Of a stretch of DNA of 64,000 nucleotides, positions 23,977-34,856 are shown in pieces. The stretch comes from Jiangella gansuensis DSM 44835 (lineage in GTDB: Bacteria; Actinomycetota; Actinomycetes; Jiangellales; Jiangellaceae), in the NCBI RefSeq assembly GCF_000515395.1, contig NZ_KI911782.1, positions 1,341,090-1,405,089 on the forward strand, read 5' to 3'. The notes under the pieces were generated by a model. That model was not told where the DNA came from. It saw only the letters and a program-made list of their open reading frames with translations, and did no database searches. Numbering within the stretch: position 1 is the stretch's first letter; each line of letters starts with the position of its first letter. The position numbers and the translations under genes were made by a program.

Positions 23977-24016
23977 GTGCCCTCGTCCGGCGCCGTGAGG
24001 TGCCGGACGAGGGCAC
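23977..24016 (+). terminator. Strong hairpin terminator after the DUF3117 gene
   Basis: A perfect 15-bp stem, GTGCCCTCGTCCGGC against GCCGGACGAGGGCAC, with a 10-nt loop, 27 bp after the stop codon. TACTCT directly after it could be the -10 element of the pepA promoter. Confidence 0.7.
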
Positions 24017-24062
24017 TACTCTGCCCAGATGGGTACCGGGTGACGGGTGACGAGGAGTTCGC

Positions 24063-25700
24063 GTGTCAGGTGAGAGCACAATCCGGCCGACAGAGGTCGT
24101 GACGGACGCCCGGCCGCTGCTGGACGCCGAGTGCGGCGTGGTGGCGCTGGCCGTGTGGCCGGAGTCCGGCGGGCCGCGGCAGGACGAGCGGCGGGCCGAC
24201 GACGCCGTCGGTGACGGTGACGAAGGCGGCGAGACCGAGGACCGCGGCACCGCTCCGTGGATCGGGCCGGGTGGAGCCGAGGTCAGCGAGTCCCTGGGGC
24301 TCGACCTGTTCGCGGCGCTGGAGCGGGAACGCGCCACCGGCAAAGCGGGCGAAGTCGTCTCGGTGCCGGTGTTCGGCGAGGGCCGCGGCGCTGCCAGCGT
24401 CGACGGCGAGGTCGACGTCACCCGGGTGCTGTTGGTCGGACTCGGCGACGGGTCGCCCGCGGCCCATCGGCGAGCCGGCGCGGCCCTCGCCCGGGCCGCC
24501 CGCGGGGTGGACCGGATCGCCAGCGCGGTAACGCTGGCCTCCGACGACACCGCGCTGCGGGCCTTCGTCGAAGGCGTCGTGCTCGCCACCTACGCACTCG
24601 GGGGGTTCCGCAGCACGGCCGTGGACGCCGCCCGGCTGCCGCTGGGAACACTGGTGCTGGCCGGTGACGGCGGCCGCGACGACGTGGCCGCCCGCGCGGC
24701 CACCATCGCCCGGGGCACCTGGATCGCCCGCGACCTCGCCCAGACGCCGTCCAACGTCAAGGACCCGGAGTGGCTGGCCGGGCGGGCTCGCGAGATCGGG
24801 GCCGCGCACCGGCTCGACGTGCGCGTGCGCGACGAGAAGGCGCTGGCCGACGAGGGCTTCGGCGGCCTCATCGCGGTCGGCATGGGGTCGGTCCGGCCGC
24901 CGCGGCTGATCGCCCTGCGCTACGAGCCGCCGAAGGCCGGCCGGCACACGCCGCACGTCGTCCTGGTCGGCAAGGGCATCACGTACGACACCGGTGGTCT
25001 GTCGCTCAAGCCGCGCGAGGGCATGGTGCCCATGAAGACCGACATGACCGGCGGAGCGGTCGTCATGGGCGTGCTGGCGGCGGTGCGTGAGCTGGGTGTC
25101 GACGTCCGGGTGACCGGCCTCGTCGCGGCCGCCGAGAACATGCCCGGCGCCGCGGCCCAGCGGCCCAGCGACGTCATCACGCAGTACGACGGCACGACGG
25201 TCGAGGTGCTGAACACCGACGCCGAAGGCCGGCTGGTGCTGGCCGACGCCATCGGCTACGCGGTCGCGGAGCTCGAGCCGACGGTCATCGTCGACGTCGC
25301 CACGCTGACCGGTGCGGCGACGACGGCACTCGGCCGCGGCATCGCGGCGTTGTTCTCCGCCGACGACGACCTCTCCGCGGCCCTGCGCGACGCCGGCGAG
25401 GCGGCCGGGGAGCGGCTGTGGCGGATGCCGCTGGTCGACGACTACCGGATGGCACTGGACTCGGCGATCGCCGACGTCGCGCACATCGAGACCACCAAGC
25501 TGGGCGGCGGTTCCATCACCGCGGCGCTGTTCCTGCAGCGCTTCGCCCGCGACGTGCCCTGGGCGCACCTCGACATCGCCGGCCCGGCGCGTGCGGACGC
25601 CGACAAGAACGAGGTGGTCAAGGGCGGTACCGCGTTCGGGGTGCGAGCCCTGCTGTACTGGCTCGAGGCCGGCGCGCCAGCCGGCCCGTCTCGAACCTGA
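24063..25700 (+). CDS. pepA: Leucyl aminopeptidase (M17)
   Basis: The 545-residue cytosolic aminopeptidase, normally a hexamer with two metal ions, removes N-terminal residues from peptides. Catalytic motifs are intact: VGKGITYDTGGLSLKPREGM (metal Lys and Asp), MKTDMTGGA (Asp, catalytic Lys region) and NTDAEGRLVLADAI from residue 384 (metal Asp and Glu, Arg). The N-terminal 40-residue acidic stretch DDAVGDGDEGGETEDRG is unusual. GTG start. The following small gene begins 14 bp after the stop. Confidence 0.93.
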   Translation: MSGESTIRPTEVVTDARPLLDAECGVVALAVWPESGGPRQDERRADDAVGDGDEGGETEDRGTAPWIGPGGAEVSESLGLDLFAALERERATGKAGEVVSVPVFGEGRGAASVDGEVDVTRVLLVGLGDGSPAAHRRAGAALARAARGVDRIASAVTLASDDTALRAFVEGVVLATYALGGFRSTAVDAARLPLGTLVLAGDGGRDDVAARAATIARGTWIARDLAQTPSNVKDPEWLAGRAREIGAAHRLDVRVRDEKALADEGFGGLIAVGMGSVRPPRLIALRYEPPKAGRHTPHVVLVGKGITYDTGGLSLKPREGMVPMKTDMTGGAVVMGVLAAVRELGVDVRVTGLVAAAENMPGAAAQRPSDVITQYDGTTVEVLNTDAEGRLVLADAIGYAVAELEPTVIVDVATLTGAATTALGRGIAALFSADDDLSAALRDAGEAAGERLWRMPLVDDYRMALDSAIADVAHIETTKLGGGSITAALFLQRFARDVPWAHLDIAGPARADADKNEVVKGGTAFGVRALLYWLEAGAPAGPSRT

Positions 25701-25714
25701 CGCTGGAGGACACG

Positions 25715-26056
25715 ATGTACGGACTTTCGGTTCGCTGGTCGCTGGCCGACGCCCCCGCCGGGGTGGACGAGACACTGCGCGACTACGTGCACGGGACGTC
25801 GCTGGCGCGGTTCGAGGCCATGGACGGGCTGCGGTTCAAGACCTGGCGCACCCGGCCGGGCGAGTGGTTCGAGGGCACCTACGTCTTCGCGACCGCCGCG
25901 GCCCGCGACGAGTTCGCGGCCTCGTTCGCAAAGACCGCGGCGGAGTCGCCGGGCTCGAGCATCATCGGATCGTCGCCGGTGCTGCAGGAGACGTTCGACG
26001 TGGTGGCGGTGGCGGAGGGCCAGTCCGGATTCGCGTCCGGCCCCGGCCCCACCTGA
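25715..26056 (+). CDS. Small dimeric alpha/beta-barrel-like protein (YdhR/ABM type)
   Basis: 113 residues with FKTWRTRPGEWFEGTYVFAT, EFAASFAKTAAESPGSS and QETFDVVAVAEG, resembling YdhR-type putative monooxygenases of the dimeric alpha+beta barrel group. ATG with GGAGG 6 nt upstream. It is probably cotranscribed with pepA. No catalytic residues can be assigned from sequence alone, so the enzymatic role is a family guess. Confidence 0.6.
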   Translation: MYGLSVRWSLADAPAGVDETLRDYVHGTSLARFEAMDGLRFKTWRTRPGEWFEGTYVFATAAARDEFAASFAKTAAESPGSSIIGSSPVLQETFDVVAVAEGQSGFASGPGPT

Positions 26057-26093
26057 CCCTTCGCATCCCGCCCCCGCCCGGACCGATCCTTCC

Positions 26094-26166
26094 ATTGATC
26101 TTGGAGTAACCGCGGAATCACCGGGCGAATTGTCCGATAGATGCCGACAGAACTCCAAGATCAACC
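26094..26166. repeat. Repeat family B, copy B2
   Basis: The left arm ATTGATCTTGGAGTAACCGC faces the right arm GAACTCCAAGATCAACC, with the family centre CCGGGCGAATTGTCCGAT. The TGA inside the right arm, read on the minus strand (26161-26163), is the stop codon of the neighbouring hydrolase gene. It lies between convergent genes. Confidence 0.85.
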
Positions 26167-27048
26167 GAATGGCGGGGACGAGGGCGGCCGCGGCGCGGTG
26201 TGCGCCACGAGCTCGTCGATGACCAGGTCCCACACCGGCGCCGGCGGGTACTGGTGGCCCATGCCGGGCAGCGCCACCAGTCGCGCACCGGGGATCTCGC
26301 GAGCCAGCGCCTCGCCGTGCGGGAGCGGCAGCAGCGGATCGGCGGTGCCGTGCAGCACCAGCGTCGGCGCGGTGATCTCGGCCAGCTTGCCGCGGTCGAG
26401 CCCGCCGTCCTCCAGGATCCAGTGGTTGGTCTGGCTGGCCGCGACGTCCGTGGTGCGGTCGTACATGCGGGTCACCACGGCGCGCTCCCGCTCGAGGTCG
26501 GGCGGGATGGTGCCGTCGAACGGGCGCAGGCCGGTGAGCAGCGCCTCGATGGCGGCGTCGCGGTCGGACCAGTCCGGCTGCGGCGGCTCCGTCGCGAACA
26601 ACGCGGCCACCTGCGGCTCCATCGGCGGCAGGTCGGGACGGTCCGGCCCGCCGGGACCCGCGGGGCTGGTCGACTGCAGGGTCAGCGTCAGCACCCGCGA
26701 CGGATGGACCACGGCGAGCTCCTGTGCGATGCCGCCGCCCATCGAGACGCCGTAGAGGTGCGCCGCCGGCAGGCCGTATCCGTCGAGCACCGCCAGCGCG
26801 TCGGTCGTCAGGTCGGCGCCGGTGTAACCGGGTGAACCGGCCGGATAGGCGGTGGACCGCCCGGTATCGCGGAAGTCATACCGGATGACGAACCGCCCGG
26901 CCGCCGCGACCCGCTCGCAGAACTCGTCCTCCCAGTAGTCCATCGAGGCCGCCGCGCCGCCGATCAGCAGGATCGCCGGGTCGGCCGGTGACCCGAACGC
27001 CTCGGCGCACAGCCGGGCGTCTCCGGCCGGGATCATCCGCTCGGTCAT
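26161..27048 (-). CDS. Alpha/beta hydrolase
   Basis: 295 residues with ILLIGGAAASMDYWEDEFCE (oxyanion region), YDFRDTGRSTAYP, the nucleophile elbow GVSMGGG, LVLHGTADPLLPLPHGEALA (Asp) and LPGMGHQYP (His), a complete triad. It resembles TAP/rhodomycin methylesterase-type hydrolases, but the substrate is unknown. The ATG at 27048 has GAGGAGTGG upstream. The last codons and stop lie in repeat B2, which suggests the repeat fixed the present C-terminus. Divergent from an HxlR regulator that probably controls it. Confidence 0.85.
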   Translation of the reverse strand: MTERMIPAGDARLCAEAFGSPADPAILLIGGAAASMDYWEDEFCERVAAAGRFVIRYDFRDTGRSTAYPAGSPGYTGADLTTDALAVLDGYGLPAAHLYGVSMGGGIAQELAVVHPSRVLTLTLQSTSPAGPGGPDRPDLPPMEPQVAALFATEPPQPDWSDRDAAIEALLTGLRPFDGTIPPDLERERAVVTRMYDRTTDVAASQTNHWILEDGGLDRGKLAEITAPTLVLHGTADPLLPLPHGEALAREIPGARLVALPGMGHQYPPAPVWDLVIDELVAHTAPRPPSSPPFG

Positions 27049-27061
27049 CGTCCACTCCTCG

Positions 27062-27097
27062 CTATGGAAAATATATCGAGTACTATTCTTCTCATAG
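27062..27097. promoter_or_regulatory. AT-rich palindromic operator between hydrolase and hxlR genes
   Basis: CTATGGAAAATATA (27062-27075) faces TATTCTTCTCATAG (27084-27097); 10 of 14 positions pair about one centre. The stretch is strikingly AT-rich for this genome, holds TACTAT (a likely -10 for hxlR) and lies in the 66-bp divergent gap, so it is the probable HxlR binding site covering both promoters. Confidence 0.6.
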
Positions 27098-27114
27098 CTT
27101 GAACGGAGGCGCAA

Positions 27115-27792
27115 GTGACCCGGACCTACGGCGAAGGCTGTCCGATCGCCCTCTCGCTCGACATCGTGGGCGAGCGCTGGGCCCTTCTCGTCGTGCGCGA
27201 GCTGCGGCTCGGCCCGCGTCGCTACCGCGACCTGCAGGAAGCGCTGCCCGGCATCACACCGGCCATGCTGTCGAAGCGGCTCAAGGAACTCGAGGAGTAC
27301 GGCGTACTGCGCCGTCGCGAGCTGCCGCCGCCCGCGGCCGCCCGGGTGTACGAGCTGACCGAGTGGGGCGCGGAGCTGGAGCCGGTGTTCCAGTCGCTGG
27401 CCCGCTGGGGGGTCCGCTCGCCGGTGGTTCCGCTGACCGGCGACGTCAGCGCCGACTCCGTCATGCTCGGCCTGCGCACGTTCTTCACGGCCGCCGATGA
27501 CGACGTCGGCCCCGAGCCGTGGAGCGCTACCTACGAGATCTGGCTCGACCGCGACGTGTACCGGGTGCGGGTCGTGGACGGCCGGCTGGCCGACCTGGGC
27601 CGCGGTGCGCCGGAGGCTGCCGCCGACGTCGTCGTGCGCACCACCAAGGCCGCGTGGCAGGCGGTGCTGAACCGGCGCGAGACGCTGGCCGACGCCGTCG
27701 GCGCCGGCCGCCTGGACGTCACGGGAGACGTGGACACCCTCCAGCGCCTCGTCGACGCCCCCGCCCGGCCTGCCACCGCTCCCTCTCGTTGA
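27115..27792 (+). CDS. HxlR-family regulator with C-terminal SCP2-like domain
   Basis: 225 residues. Residues 1-100 form an HxlR winged helix (CPIALSLDIVGERWALLVVR, then GITPAMLSKRLKELEEYGVL). Residues about 125-220 resemble a sterol-carrier-like domain (YEIWLDRDVYRVRVVDGRLA and DVVVRTTKAAWQAVLNRRET). The early Cys (C9) is in the position of the redox- or electrophile-sensing cysteine of many HxlR proteins. GTG with GGAGG upstream. The stop TGA lies within repeat B3. Confidence 0.85.
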   Translation: MTRTYGEGCPIALSLDIVGERWALLVVRELRLGPRRYRDLQEALPGITPAMLSKRLKELEEYGVLRRRELPPPAAARVYELTEWGAELEPVFQSLARWGVRSPVVPLTGDVSADSVMLGLRTFFTAADDDVGPEPWSATYEIWLDRDVYRVRVVDGRLADLGRGAPEAAADVVVRTTKAAWQAVLNRRETLADAVGAGRLDVTGDVDTLQRLVDAPARPATAPSR

Positions 27793-27854
27793 TCTTGGAG
27801 TAACCGCAGAATCACGGGGCGAAATGTCCGATGGATTCCGCAGTTACTCCAAGA

Positions 27855-27860
<6 letters not shown>
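27787..27860. repeat. Repeat family B, copy B3, supplying stop codons to both flanking genes
   Basis: The 27-bp arms (27787-27813, 27834-27860) pair at 25 positions; the outer end is CGTTGATCTTGGAGTAAC. The centre CGGGGCGAAATGTCCGAT is conserved. TGA at 27790-27792 ends hxlR and the symmetrical TGA at 27857-27855 on the other strand ends the oxidoreductase gene, so the palindrome joins the two convergent reading frames. Confidence 0.9.
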
Positions 27861-30158
<2,298 letters not shown>

Positions 30159-30246
30159 AGTCCGACGGTAGTCCTTGTTCCAGCATCAGTGAGCAGGCGT
30201 CGGCCAAGTGCTGCGTGAGCCCGGCAAAAGAGGGAAGATGGAAGAC

Positions 30247-31047
30247 ATGGGGCAGATGACCACGCGGCGGCCGGTTCTCCGGCTACGTCCCGGCCGCGCG
30301 GCGCGACGGCCGGACACACTCGCGGTCGAGGAGCCCCTGCTGGTTCGGGTGGGCGAGCGCGTCCTCACGTCCACCATGCGCACGCCGGGCCACGACTTCG
30401 ACCTCGTCGCCGGCTGGCTCGTCGGCGAGGGCGCGGTGCGCGACGAGCCCGACATCGCCGGCATGAAGGAATGCCTCACCGAGGACAACACCATCGAGGT
30501 GGCGCTGGCTCCAGGGGTTGAACCGCCCCGGCAGCGCGCGTTCGAGACCAGCAGCGCGTGCGGAGTGTGCGGTTCCGACCGCATCGTCGACGTCACATCG
30601 TCGCTGCGGTGGAAGCTGCAGGAGGATCCCACCCGGATCGACGTCGCCGTCCTGGTCGCGCTGCCCGACCTGATGCGCTCGGAACAGCGGGTGTTCGACC
30701 ACACCGGCGGCCTGCACGCGGCCGGGCTCTTCACGTCGTCGGGCGCCGTCGTGGCTGTGCGCGAGGACATCGGCCGGCACAACGCGGTCGACAAGGTCAT
30801 CGGCTCGGCGCTGCTGGCCGGGCGGCTCCCGCTGGCCGGGCACGTCCTGCAGGTCAGCGGGCGGGCCTCGTTCGAGCTGGTACAGAAGGCGGCCGCGGCC
30901 GGCGTTCCGGTGCTCGCCGCGGTGTCAGCGCCGTCCAGCCTGGCCGTCGACCTCGCCGACGAGTGCGGCCTGACGCTGGTGGGCTTCGTGCGCGGCGGCG
31001 GTATGAACGTGTACAGCCATCCCGACCGGATCCGCGTCGGCCGCTGA
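30247..31047 (+). CDS. fdhD: Formate dehydrogenase accessory sulfurtransferase FdhD
   Basis: 266 residues. FdhD passes sulfur from IscS to the molybdenum cofactor of formate dehydrogenase-type enzymes. The conserved SACGVCG loop (C105, C108) carries the essential cysteines; REDIGRHNAVDKVIG and SGRASFELVQKAAAAG are family signatures. ATG at 30247 is chosen because GGAAG lies 9 nt upstream; in-frame ATG at 30238 is possible. It shares an 88-bp divergent promoter region with the oxidoreductase gene, supporting a functional pair. Confidence 0.93.
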   Translation: MGQMTTRRPVLRLRPGRAARRPDTLAVEEPLLVRVGERVLTSTMRTPGHDFDLVAGWLVGEGAVRDEPDIAGMKECLTEDNTIEVALAPGVEPPRQRAFETSSACGVCGSDRIVDVTSSLRWKLQEDPTRIDVAVLVALPDLMRSEQRVFDHTGGLHAAGLFTSSGAVVAVREDIGRHNAVDKVIGSALLAGRLPLAGHVLQVSGRASFELVQKAAAAGVPVLAAVSAPSSLAVDLADECGLTLVGFVRGGGMNVYSHPDRIRVGR

Positions 31048-31052
31048 CCGAT

Positions 31053-31069
31053 CGTCCGGCCCGCGGACG
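31053..31069. terminator. Short bidirectional hairpin between fdhD and GNAT gene
   Basis: CGTCCG faces CGGACG with a 5-nt loop, placed exactly between the stop codons of two convergent genes. Small but GC-only; it could end both transcripts. Confidence 0.4.
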
Positions 31070-31588
31070 TCAGGTGGCGGGAACCCAGTAGCGCAGCTTG
31101 CCGTGCCGCTCGTCCTCGAACTCGCCGCCGGCCCGCTCGATGACCTTGCGGGAGGGGACGTTGCCGACATCGCAGGTGACGAGGACCGGGTCGATGCCGA
31201 GCTTCGCCGCCCACGGCAGCGCCTGGCGCAACATCGCCGACGCGTGGCCCTGCTTGCGGGCCGACGGGCGCACGTCGTAGCCGATGTGGCCGCCGTAGTC
31301 GCGCAGCCATGGGGTCAGGCGGTGCCGGATGGACAACCGGCCGATGAAGTGCGCTCCGTCGACGTACCAGAGATGCGTGGACGGGACCATGCCGCGGGAA
31401 CGCGGAGCGTCTTCGTGCTCGTCCTGCAGCTGGCGGCGGACGTAGATGGCGAAACCCTCCGGGTGCGTCATGTCGGCCAGTTGGAGATCGTCGGCCCAGC
31501 GCGGCTCGTAGCCGGGCTCGCTGACGGCCTCGAGCCAGGACTCGTGGACGTCGACGGTGGGGCGGACGAGTTCGGGCACGAGGTCCAT
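31070..31588 (-). CDS. GNAT-family N-acetyltransferase
   Basis: 172 residues with LWYVDGAHFIGRLSIRHRLT, HIGYDVRPSARKQGHASAML (the acetyl-CoA pyrophosphate-binding Q/RxxGxA loop, here RKQGHASA) and VTCDVGNVPSRKVIERAGGE. This is the arrangement of small-molecule acetyltransferases with the NxxSxxxxEkxGF-like tail. Substrate unknown. ATG at 31588 is taken as start; it precedes a plausible N-terminal strand MDLVPELVRPTVD. Confidence 0.8.
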   Translation of the reverse strand: MDLVPELVRPTVDVHESWLEAVSEPGYEPRWADDLQLADMTHPEGFAIYVRRQLQDEHEDAPRSRGMVPSTHLWYVDGAHFIGRLSIRHRLTPWLRDYGGHIGYDVRPSARKQGHASAMLRQALPWAAKLGIDPVLVTCDVGNVPSRKVIERAGGEFEDERHGKLRYWVPAT

Positions 31589-31649
31589 CGTGCCCCGATC
31601 GGGCCGGCTCAATCGACGAGATCCCCGAATCGGCGGAATAACCGGGAGG

Positions 31650-32303
31650 TCAGTCCGGGCGCTTGACCGCGGCCAGCAGGCCGTCGCCGACCGGCAGCAG
31701 GGCCGGCACCAGCTCGTCGTTCTCGCGAACCAGCCGGCCGAGTTCGCGGATGGCGATGGTCTCGGGGTCGCGCTGGGCGGAATCGGCGACCCGGTTGTGC
31801 CACAGCGCGTTGTCGAACGCGACGGCGCCGCCGGGGCGCAGCAGCCGCAGCGCCTGCTGCAGGTATTCGCCGTACTCCGTCTTGTCGCCGTCGCAGAACA
31901 CGAGGTCGTAGGCGCCGTCGGTGAGCCGCGGCAGCACCTCCAGCGCCGCGCCGGCGATGAGCCGGGTGCGGTTGGCGGCGATGTTCGCCTCCGCGAACGC
32001 CTCGCGCGCCAGCCGCTGGTGTTCGGACTCGATGTCGACGCTGGTGAGAACCCCGTCGGCGCGCATGCCGGAGAGCAGATAGAGCGCGGAAACGCCGGCG
32101 CCGGTGCCGACCTCGACGACGGTGCGTGCGCCCAGCGCGGCGGCCAGCAGCCGCAGCGCCGCACCACCGCCGGGACCGATCGGCGTGGCGCCGACCTCGG
32201 CGGCACGCTGGCGCGCACGGCCGACTGTGTGGTCCTCGTCGAGGTAGGCCTCCGCATGGGCCCACGACTCCGGGCTGATCGCTGTGTTGCTGCCCGTGGG
32301 CAT
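31650..32303 (-). CDS. Class I SAM-dependent O-methyltransferase
   Basis: 217 residues of the COMT-like bacterial O-methyltransferase family: VVEVGTGAGVSALYLLSGM (SAM motif I), VTSVDIESEHQRLAREAFAE in an LTSVDIES context, DLVFCDGDKTEYGEYLQ (metal/SAM Asp) and GGAVAFDNALWHNRVADS. It corresponds to Rv1220c, which sits next to and divergent from sigE in M. tuberculosis, as here. Natural acceptor unknown. Confidence 0.85.
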   Translation of the reverse strand: MPTGSNTAISPESWAHAEAYLDEDHTVGRARQRAAEVGATPIGPGGGAALRLLAAALGARTVVEVGTGAGVSALYLLSGMRADGVLTSVDIESEHQRLAREAFAEANIAANRTRLIAGAALEVLPRLTDGAYDLVFCDGDKTEYGEYLQQALRLLRPGGAVAFDNALWHNRVADSAQRDPETIAIRELGRLVRENDELVPALLPVGDGLLAAVKRPD

Positions 32304-32375
32304 GACGGCCTCCTGCCGGTCCAGCCAACTGTCAGTGCAGAGCTTAGAGCGTCCGGCACTCCGGACGGTGGACCC

Positions 32376-32402
32376 GGAACCCCCGGACCGGCCCGAATCG
32401 TT
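32376..32402 (+). promoter_or_regulatory. ECF-type promoter upstream of sigE
   Basis: GGAAC at 32376-32380 and CGTT at 32399-32402 are separated by 18 bp, matching the GGAAC ... GTT pattern of SigE-group promoters. It lies about 67 bp before the start codon and suggests positive autoregulation of the sigE operon, as known for M. tuberculosis sigE. Confidence 0.55.
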
Positions 32403-32468
32403 CCTGGGGACAGGGAACGTCGGGAATAGATGGGGGGCTTCCCTGATTGGCCACGAAAGGGGCAATGG

Positions 32469-33116
32469 GTGACCATGGACGTAGTGCTCGCACCGGCGAG
32501 CCGTGTCGAGGGAGGTCCCGAGGTGGCTGACGCTGAGACCTGGACGCCGCCGAGCTGGGACGAAATCGTCCGAGAGCACTCGGCGCGCGTGTACCGGCTC
32601 GCCTACCGGCTGACCGGCAACGCCCACGACGCCGAAGACCTCACGCAGGACGTGTTCGTCCGGGTCTTCCGCTCGCTGTCGTCCTACACCCCGGGAACGT
32701 TCGAGGGCTGGCTGCACCGCATCACCACCAACTTGTTCCTGGACTCGGTGCGTCGCAAGCAGCGCATCCGGTTCGACGCCCTGGCCGACGATGCCGCCGA
32801 GCGCCTGCACGGACGCGAGCCCACGCCCGAACGCGTGATCGCCGACCGGATGCTCGACGCGGACATCCAGCGTGCCCTCGAGGCACTGCCGCCGGACTTC
32901 CGCGCCGCGGTGGTGCTGTGCGACATCGAGGGCCTGTCGTACGAAGAGATCGCGGCGACCCTGGGCATCAAACTGGGCACGGTCCGCAGCCGGATCCACC
33001 GCGGCCGCGCGCAGCTGCGGGCCGCGCTGGACCATCGTGCCCCCGACGACGCCAGCGCGCTCGAGACCGAGCAGCGCGGGGCCGACGCGCCACGCGAACA
33101 CGGAGAGCCGGCATGA
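32469..33116 (+). CDS. sigE: ECF RNA polymerase sigma factor SigE
   Basis: 215 residues. Region 2 is at about 28-95 ([20 protein letters not shown] and [20 protein letters not shown]) and region 4 at about 135-190 ([20 protein letters not shown] and [16 protein letters not shown]). It directs envelope-stress genes with RNA polymerase and is held by RseA. GTG at 32469 is chosen because GAAAGGGG lies 6 nt upstream; ATG at 32475 is the alternative. rseA overlaps by ATGA. Family identity is supported by the whole sigE-rseA-htrA-tatB order. Confidence 0.93.
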   Translation: MTMDVVLAPASRVEGGPEVADAETWTPPSWDEIVREHSARVYRLAYRLTGNAHDAEDLTQDVFVRVFRSLSSYTPGTFEGWLHRITTNLFLDSVRRKQRIRFDALADDAAERLHGREPTPERVIADRMLDADIQRALEALPPDFRAAVVLCDIEGLSYEEIAATLGIKLGTVRSRIHRGRAQLRAALDHRAPDDASALETEQRGADAPREHGEPA

Positions 33117-33679
33117 AACACCTCGACGAGCGGATCAGCGATCTCGTCGACGACCGCCTCGAACACGACGAACGCGACCGCGCCCTCGTACACCTGACGG
33201 TGTGCGCACACTGCCGTGAGGCCGTCGAGCTGGAGCGGCACGCCAAGAACGCGCTGCGGTCCCTCCCCGGTGTGGAACCGTCGGAGCAGTTGGTCCAGAA
33301 GTTGCTGCGGCTGGCCGAGCCGGGTGAGCCGCTGCCCCCACCGCCGCCGGACGCACACCCGGCGCCGGTGGCGGCGTGGCGTCCGCGCGACACCCGCCCA
33401 CCCGCCGGGCCGGGCCGCGGGACCGACCGGTCCCGCCGTCGGGTGCGTGCGGTCCGGGCGGTCGCCCTGGGCATGTGCACCAGCGGAGCCATGCTGGTGC
33501 TGCTGGCGTCGCTGGGCGGTCCGTCCGACTCGCCCAGCACGCCCGACGCCCCGGTCAGCGTGGTCCCGCCGCTGGAGCGGTTCACCGTCGAGCACGCTCG
33601 CTCCACCGGTGGGCTGCCCTTCGCCGAGCCCGCCTCGTTGCTGGTCACCCCCGACCCCCCCGCCGGAGACGGCTGGTGA
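33113..33679 (+). CDS. rseA: Zinc-associated anti-sigma factor RseA
   Basis: 188 residues. The N-terminal anti-sigma domain carries HLTVCAHC (H28, C32, C35), the HxxxCxxC motif that coordinates zinc in ZAS anti-sigma factors and can respond to redox state. A proline-rich linker leads to a transmembrane helix near residues 118-140 ([20 protein letters not shown]) and an outside tail. The transmembrane segment makes it a candidate for regulated proteolysis. It overlaps sigE and is overlapped in turn by the RseB-like gene, so the three are made in fixed ratio. Confidence 0.9.
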   Translation: MKHLDERISDLVDDRLEHDERDRALVHLTVCAHCREAVELERHAKNALRSLPGVEPSEQLVQKLLRLAEPGEPLPPPPPDAHPAPVAAWRPRDTRPPAGPGRGTDRSRRRVRAVRAVALGMCTSGAMLVLLASLGGPSDSPSTPDAPVSVVPPLERFTVEHARSTGGLPFAEPASLLVTPDPPAGDGW

Positions 33680-34803
33680 GCTTCGGCCACCGCGCAGGTT
33701 CCGGTGTGACAGGCGGGTTCGCCGCCCTCGTCATGCCGGTCCTCGCCGTGCCCTTGCTCGTCAGCGCACTGGCGGTCTTCGTCCAGGCCCCGGCGGCCTC
33801 GTCGCGCGACGCCGGCGACGACCCACGCGCCGTCGAGCTGCTGCGGCAGTCGGCGAGCGCCGCGCAGCAGATCTCCTACGCCGGCACCCAGTACGTCTCC
33901 ACCTGGTCGGCGCTGGTCAAGTCGGCGGCATCCACCAGCGCCGTGGTGCAGGTGCGGCATCAAGCCGGCGGGTCCACCGAGATCAGCCTGCACGACCGCC
34001 AGACGGCCATCCTGGACGGTCGCGCCGCCACCCGCTGGCTGGCCGGCGACGGCCCGGCCGACCTCCTGCTGGGCGCCTACGACGTCCGGCTGGCCGGTGA
34101 GGACTGGGTGGCCGGCCGGCACACCGACGTCGTCGAGGCCCGGCGTAGCGACGGCTCGGTGGCGGCCCGGTTGTGGCTGGACCGCGCCACCGCGCTCGCG
34201 CTGCGCCGGGAGGCGTTCGCCGAGGACGGGTACCCGCTCAGCGCCAGCGCCTTCGTCGAGGTCAGCATCGGCTCGGCCGGACACTGCTGCAAGAGCGGCG
34301 ACAAGACCATCGGTGGCAAGACCACCGTCGACGAGGTCGACACCCGTGACACCGACGAATCCATGCTGCGATGGGACGACATCGACCAGCTGCGCGACGA
34401 CGGCTGGCATTGCCCGGACGAGCTGCCGGGCGGCATGGTGCTCTACGAGGCACGCCGGGTCGGCGACGCCATCCACCTCAGCTACTCCGACGGCGTCATG
34501 ACGATCTCGGTGTTCGAACAGGTCGGCTGGCTCGACCCGGAGAAGCTCGAGGGCTATCAGACCTCCCCGTACGGCGACGGCATCGTCTACACGCGTCCGG
34601 GGCCGCCGGCGCGGCTGACCTGGTCCAGCGGCGACCGCGTCATCACGGTCGTCGCGGAGGCCCCACTCGACGCCGTCACCGAGTTGCTCGATGCGCTACC
34701 ACCGAAACCGGCCCCGCAGCCGAAGGAAGAGAAAGCCGGCTTCCTCGACCGCATCGGGCGCGGTGCCGAACGTGTCGGCTCGTGGCTGAACCCGTTCGAC
34801 TGA
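33676..34803 (+). CDS. RseB/MucB-like sigma-E regulatory protein
   Basis: The 375-residue exported protein has a signal peptide or anchor (about 10-38, FAALVMPVLAVPLLVSALAV) and then an LolA/RseB-like beta-rich domain (QISYAGTQYVSTWSALVKSA, LHDRQTAILDGRAATRW, GRHTDVVEARRSDGSVAARL, LWLDRATALALRREAF) in which DGRAA and LWLD match the first MucB/RseB domain. The middle carries GHCCKSGDKT and HCPDEL cysteines, possibly disulfide-bonded; the C-terminus KAGFLDRIGRGAERVGSWLN is basic. GTGA overlap with rseA. It probably modulates RseA stability from outside. Confidence 0.75.
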   Translation: MSFGHRAGSGVTGGFAALVMPVLAVPLLVSALAVFVQAPAASSRDAGDDPRAVELLRQSASAAQQISYAGTQYVSTWSALVKSAASTSAVVQVRHQAGGSTEISLHDRQTAILDGRAATRWLAGDGPADLLLGAYDVRLAGEDWVAGRHTDVVEARRSDGSVAARLWLDRATALALRREAFAEDGYPLSASAFVEVSIGSAGHCCKSGDKTIGGKTTVDEVDTRDTDESMLRWDDIDQLRDDGWHCPDELPGGMVLYEARRVGDAIHLSYSDGVMTISVFEQVGWLDPEKLEGYQTSPYGDGIVYTRPGPPARLTWSSGDRVITVVAEAPLDAVTELLDALPPKPAPQPKEEKAGFLDRIGRGAERVGSWLNPFD

Positions 34804-34856
34804 CGCCGGGCCGACCGGACCGTGCGTCTCACGCCATCGGCTGGGAGGATGACTCC

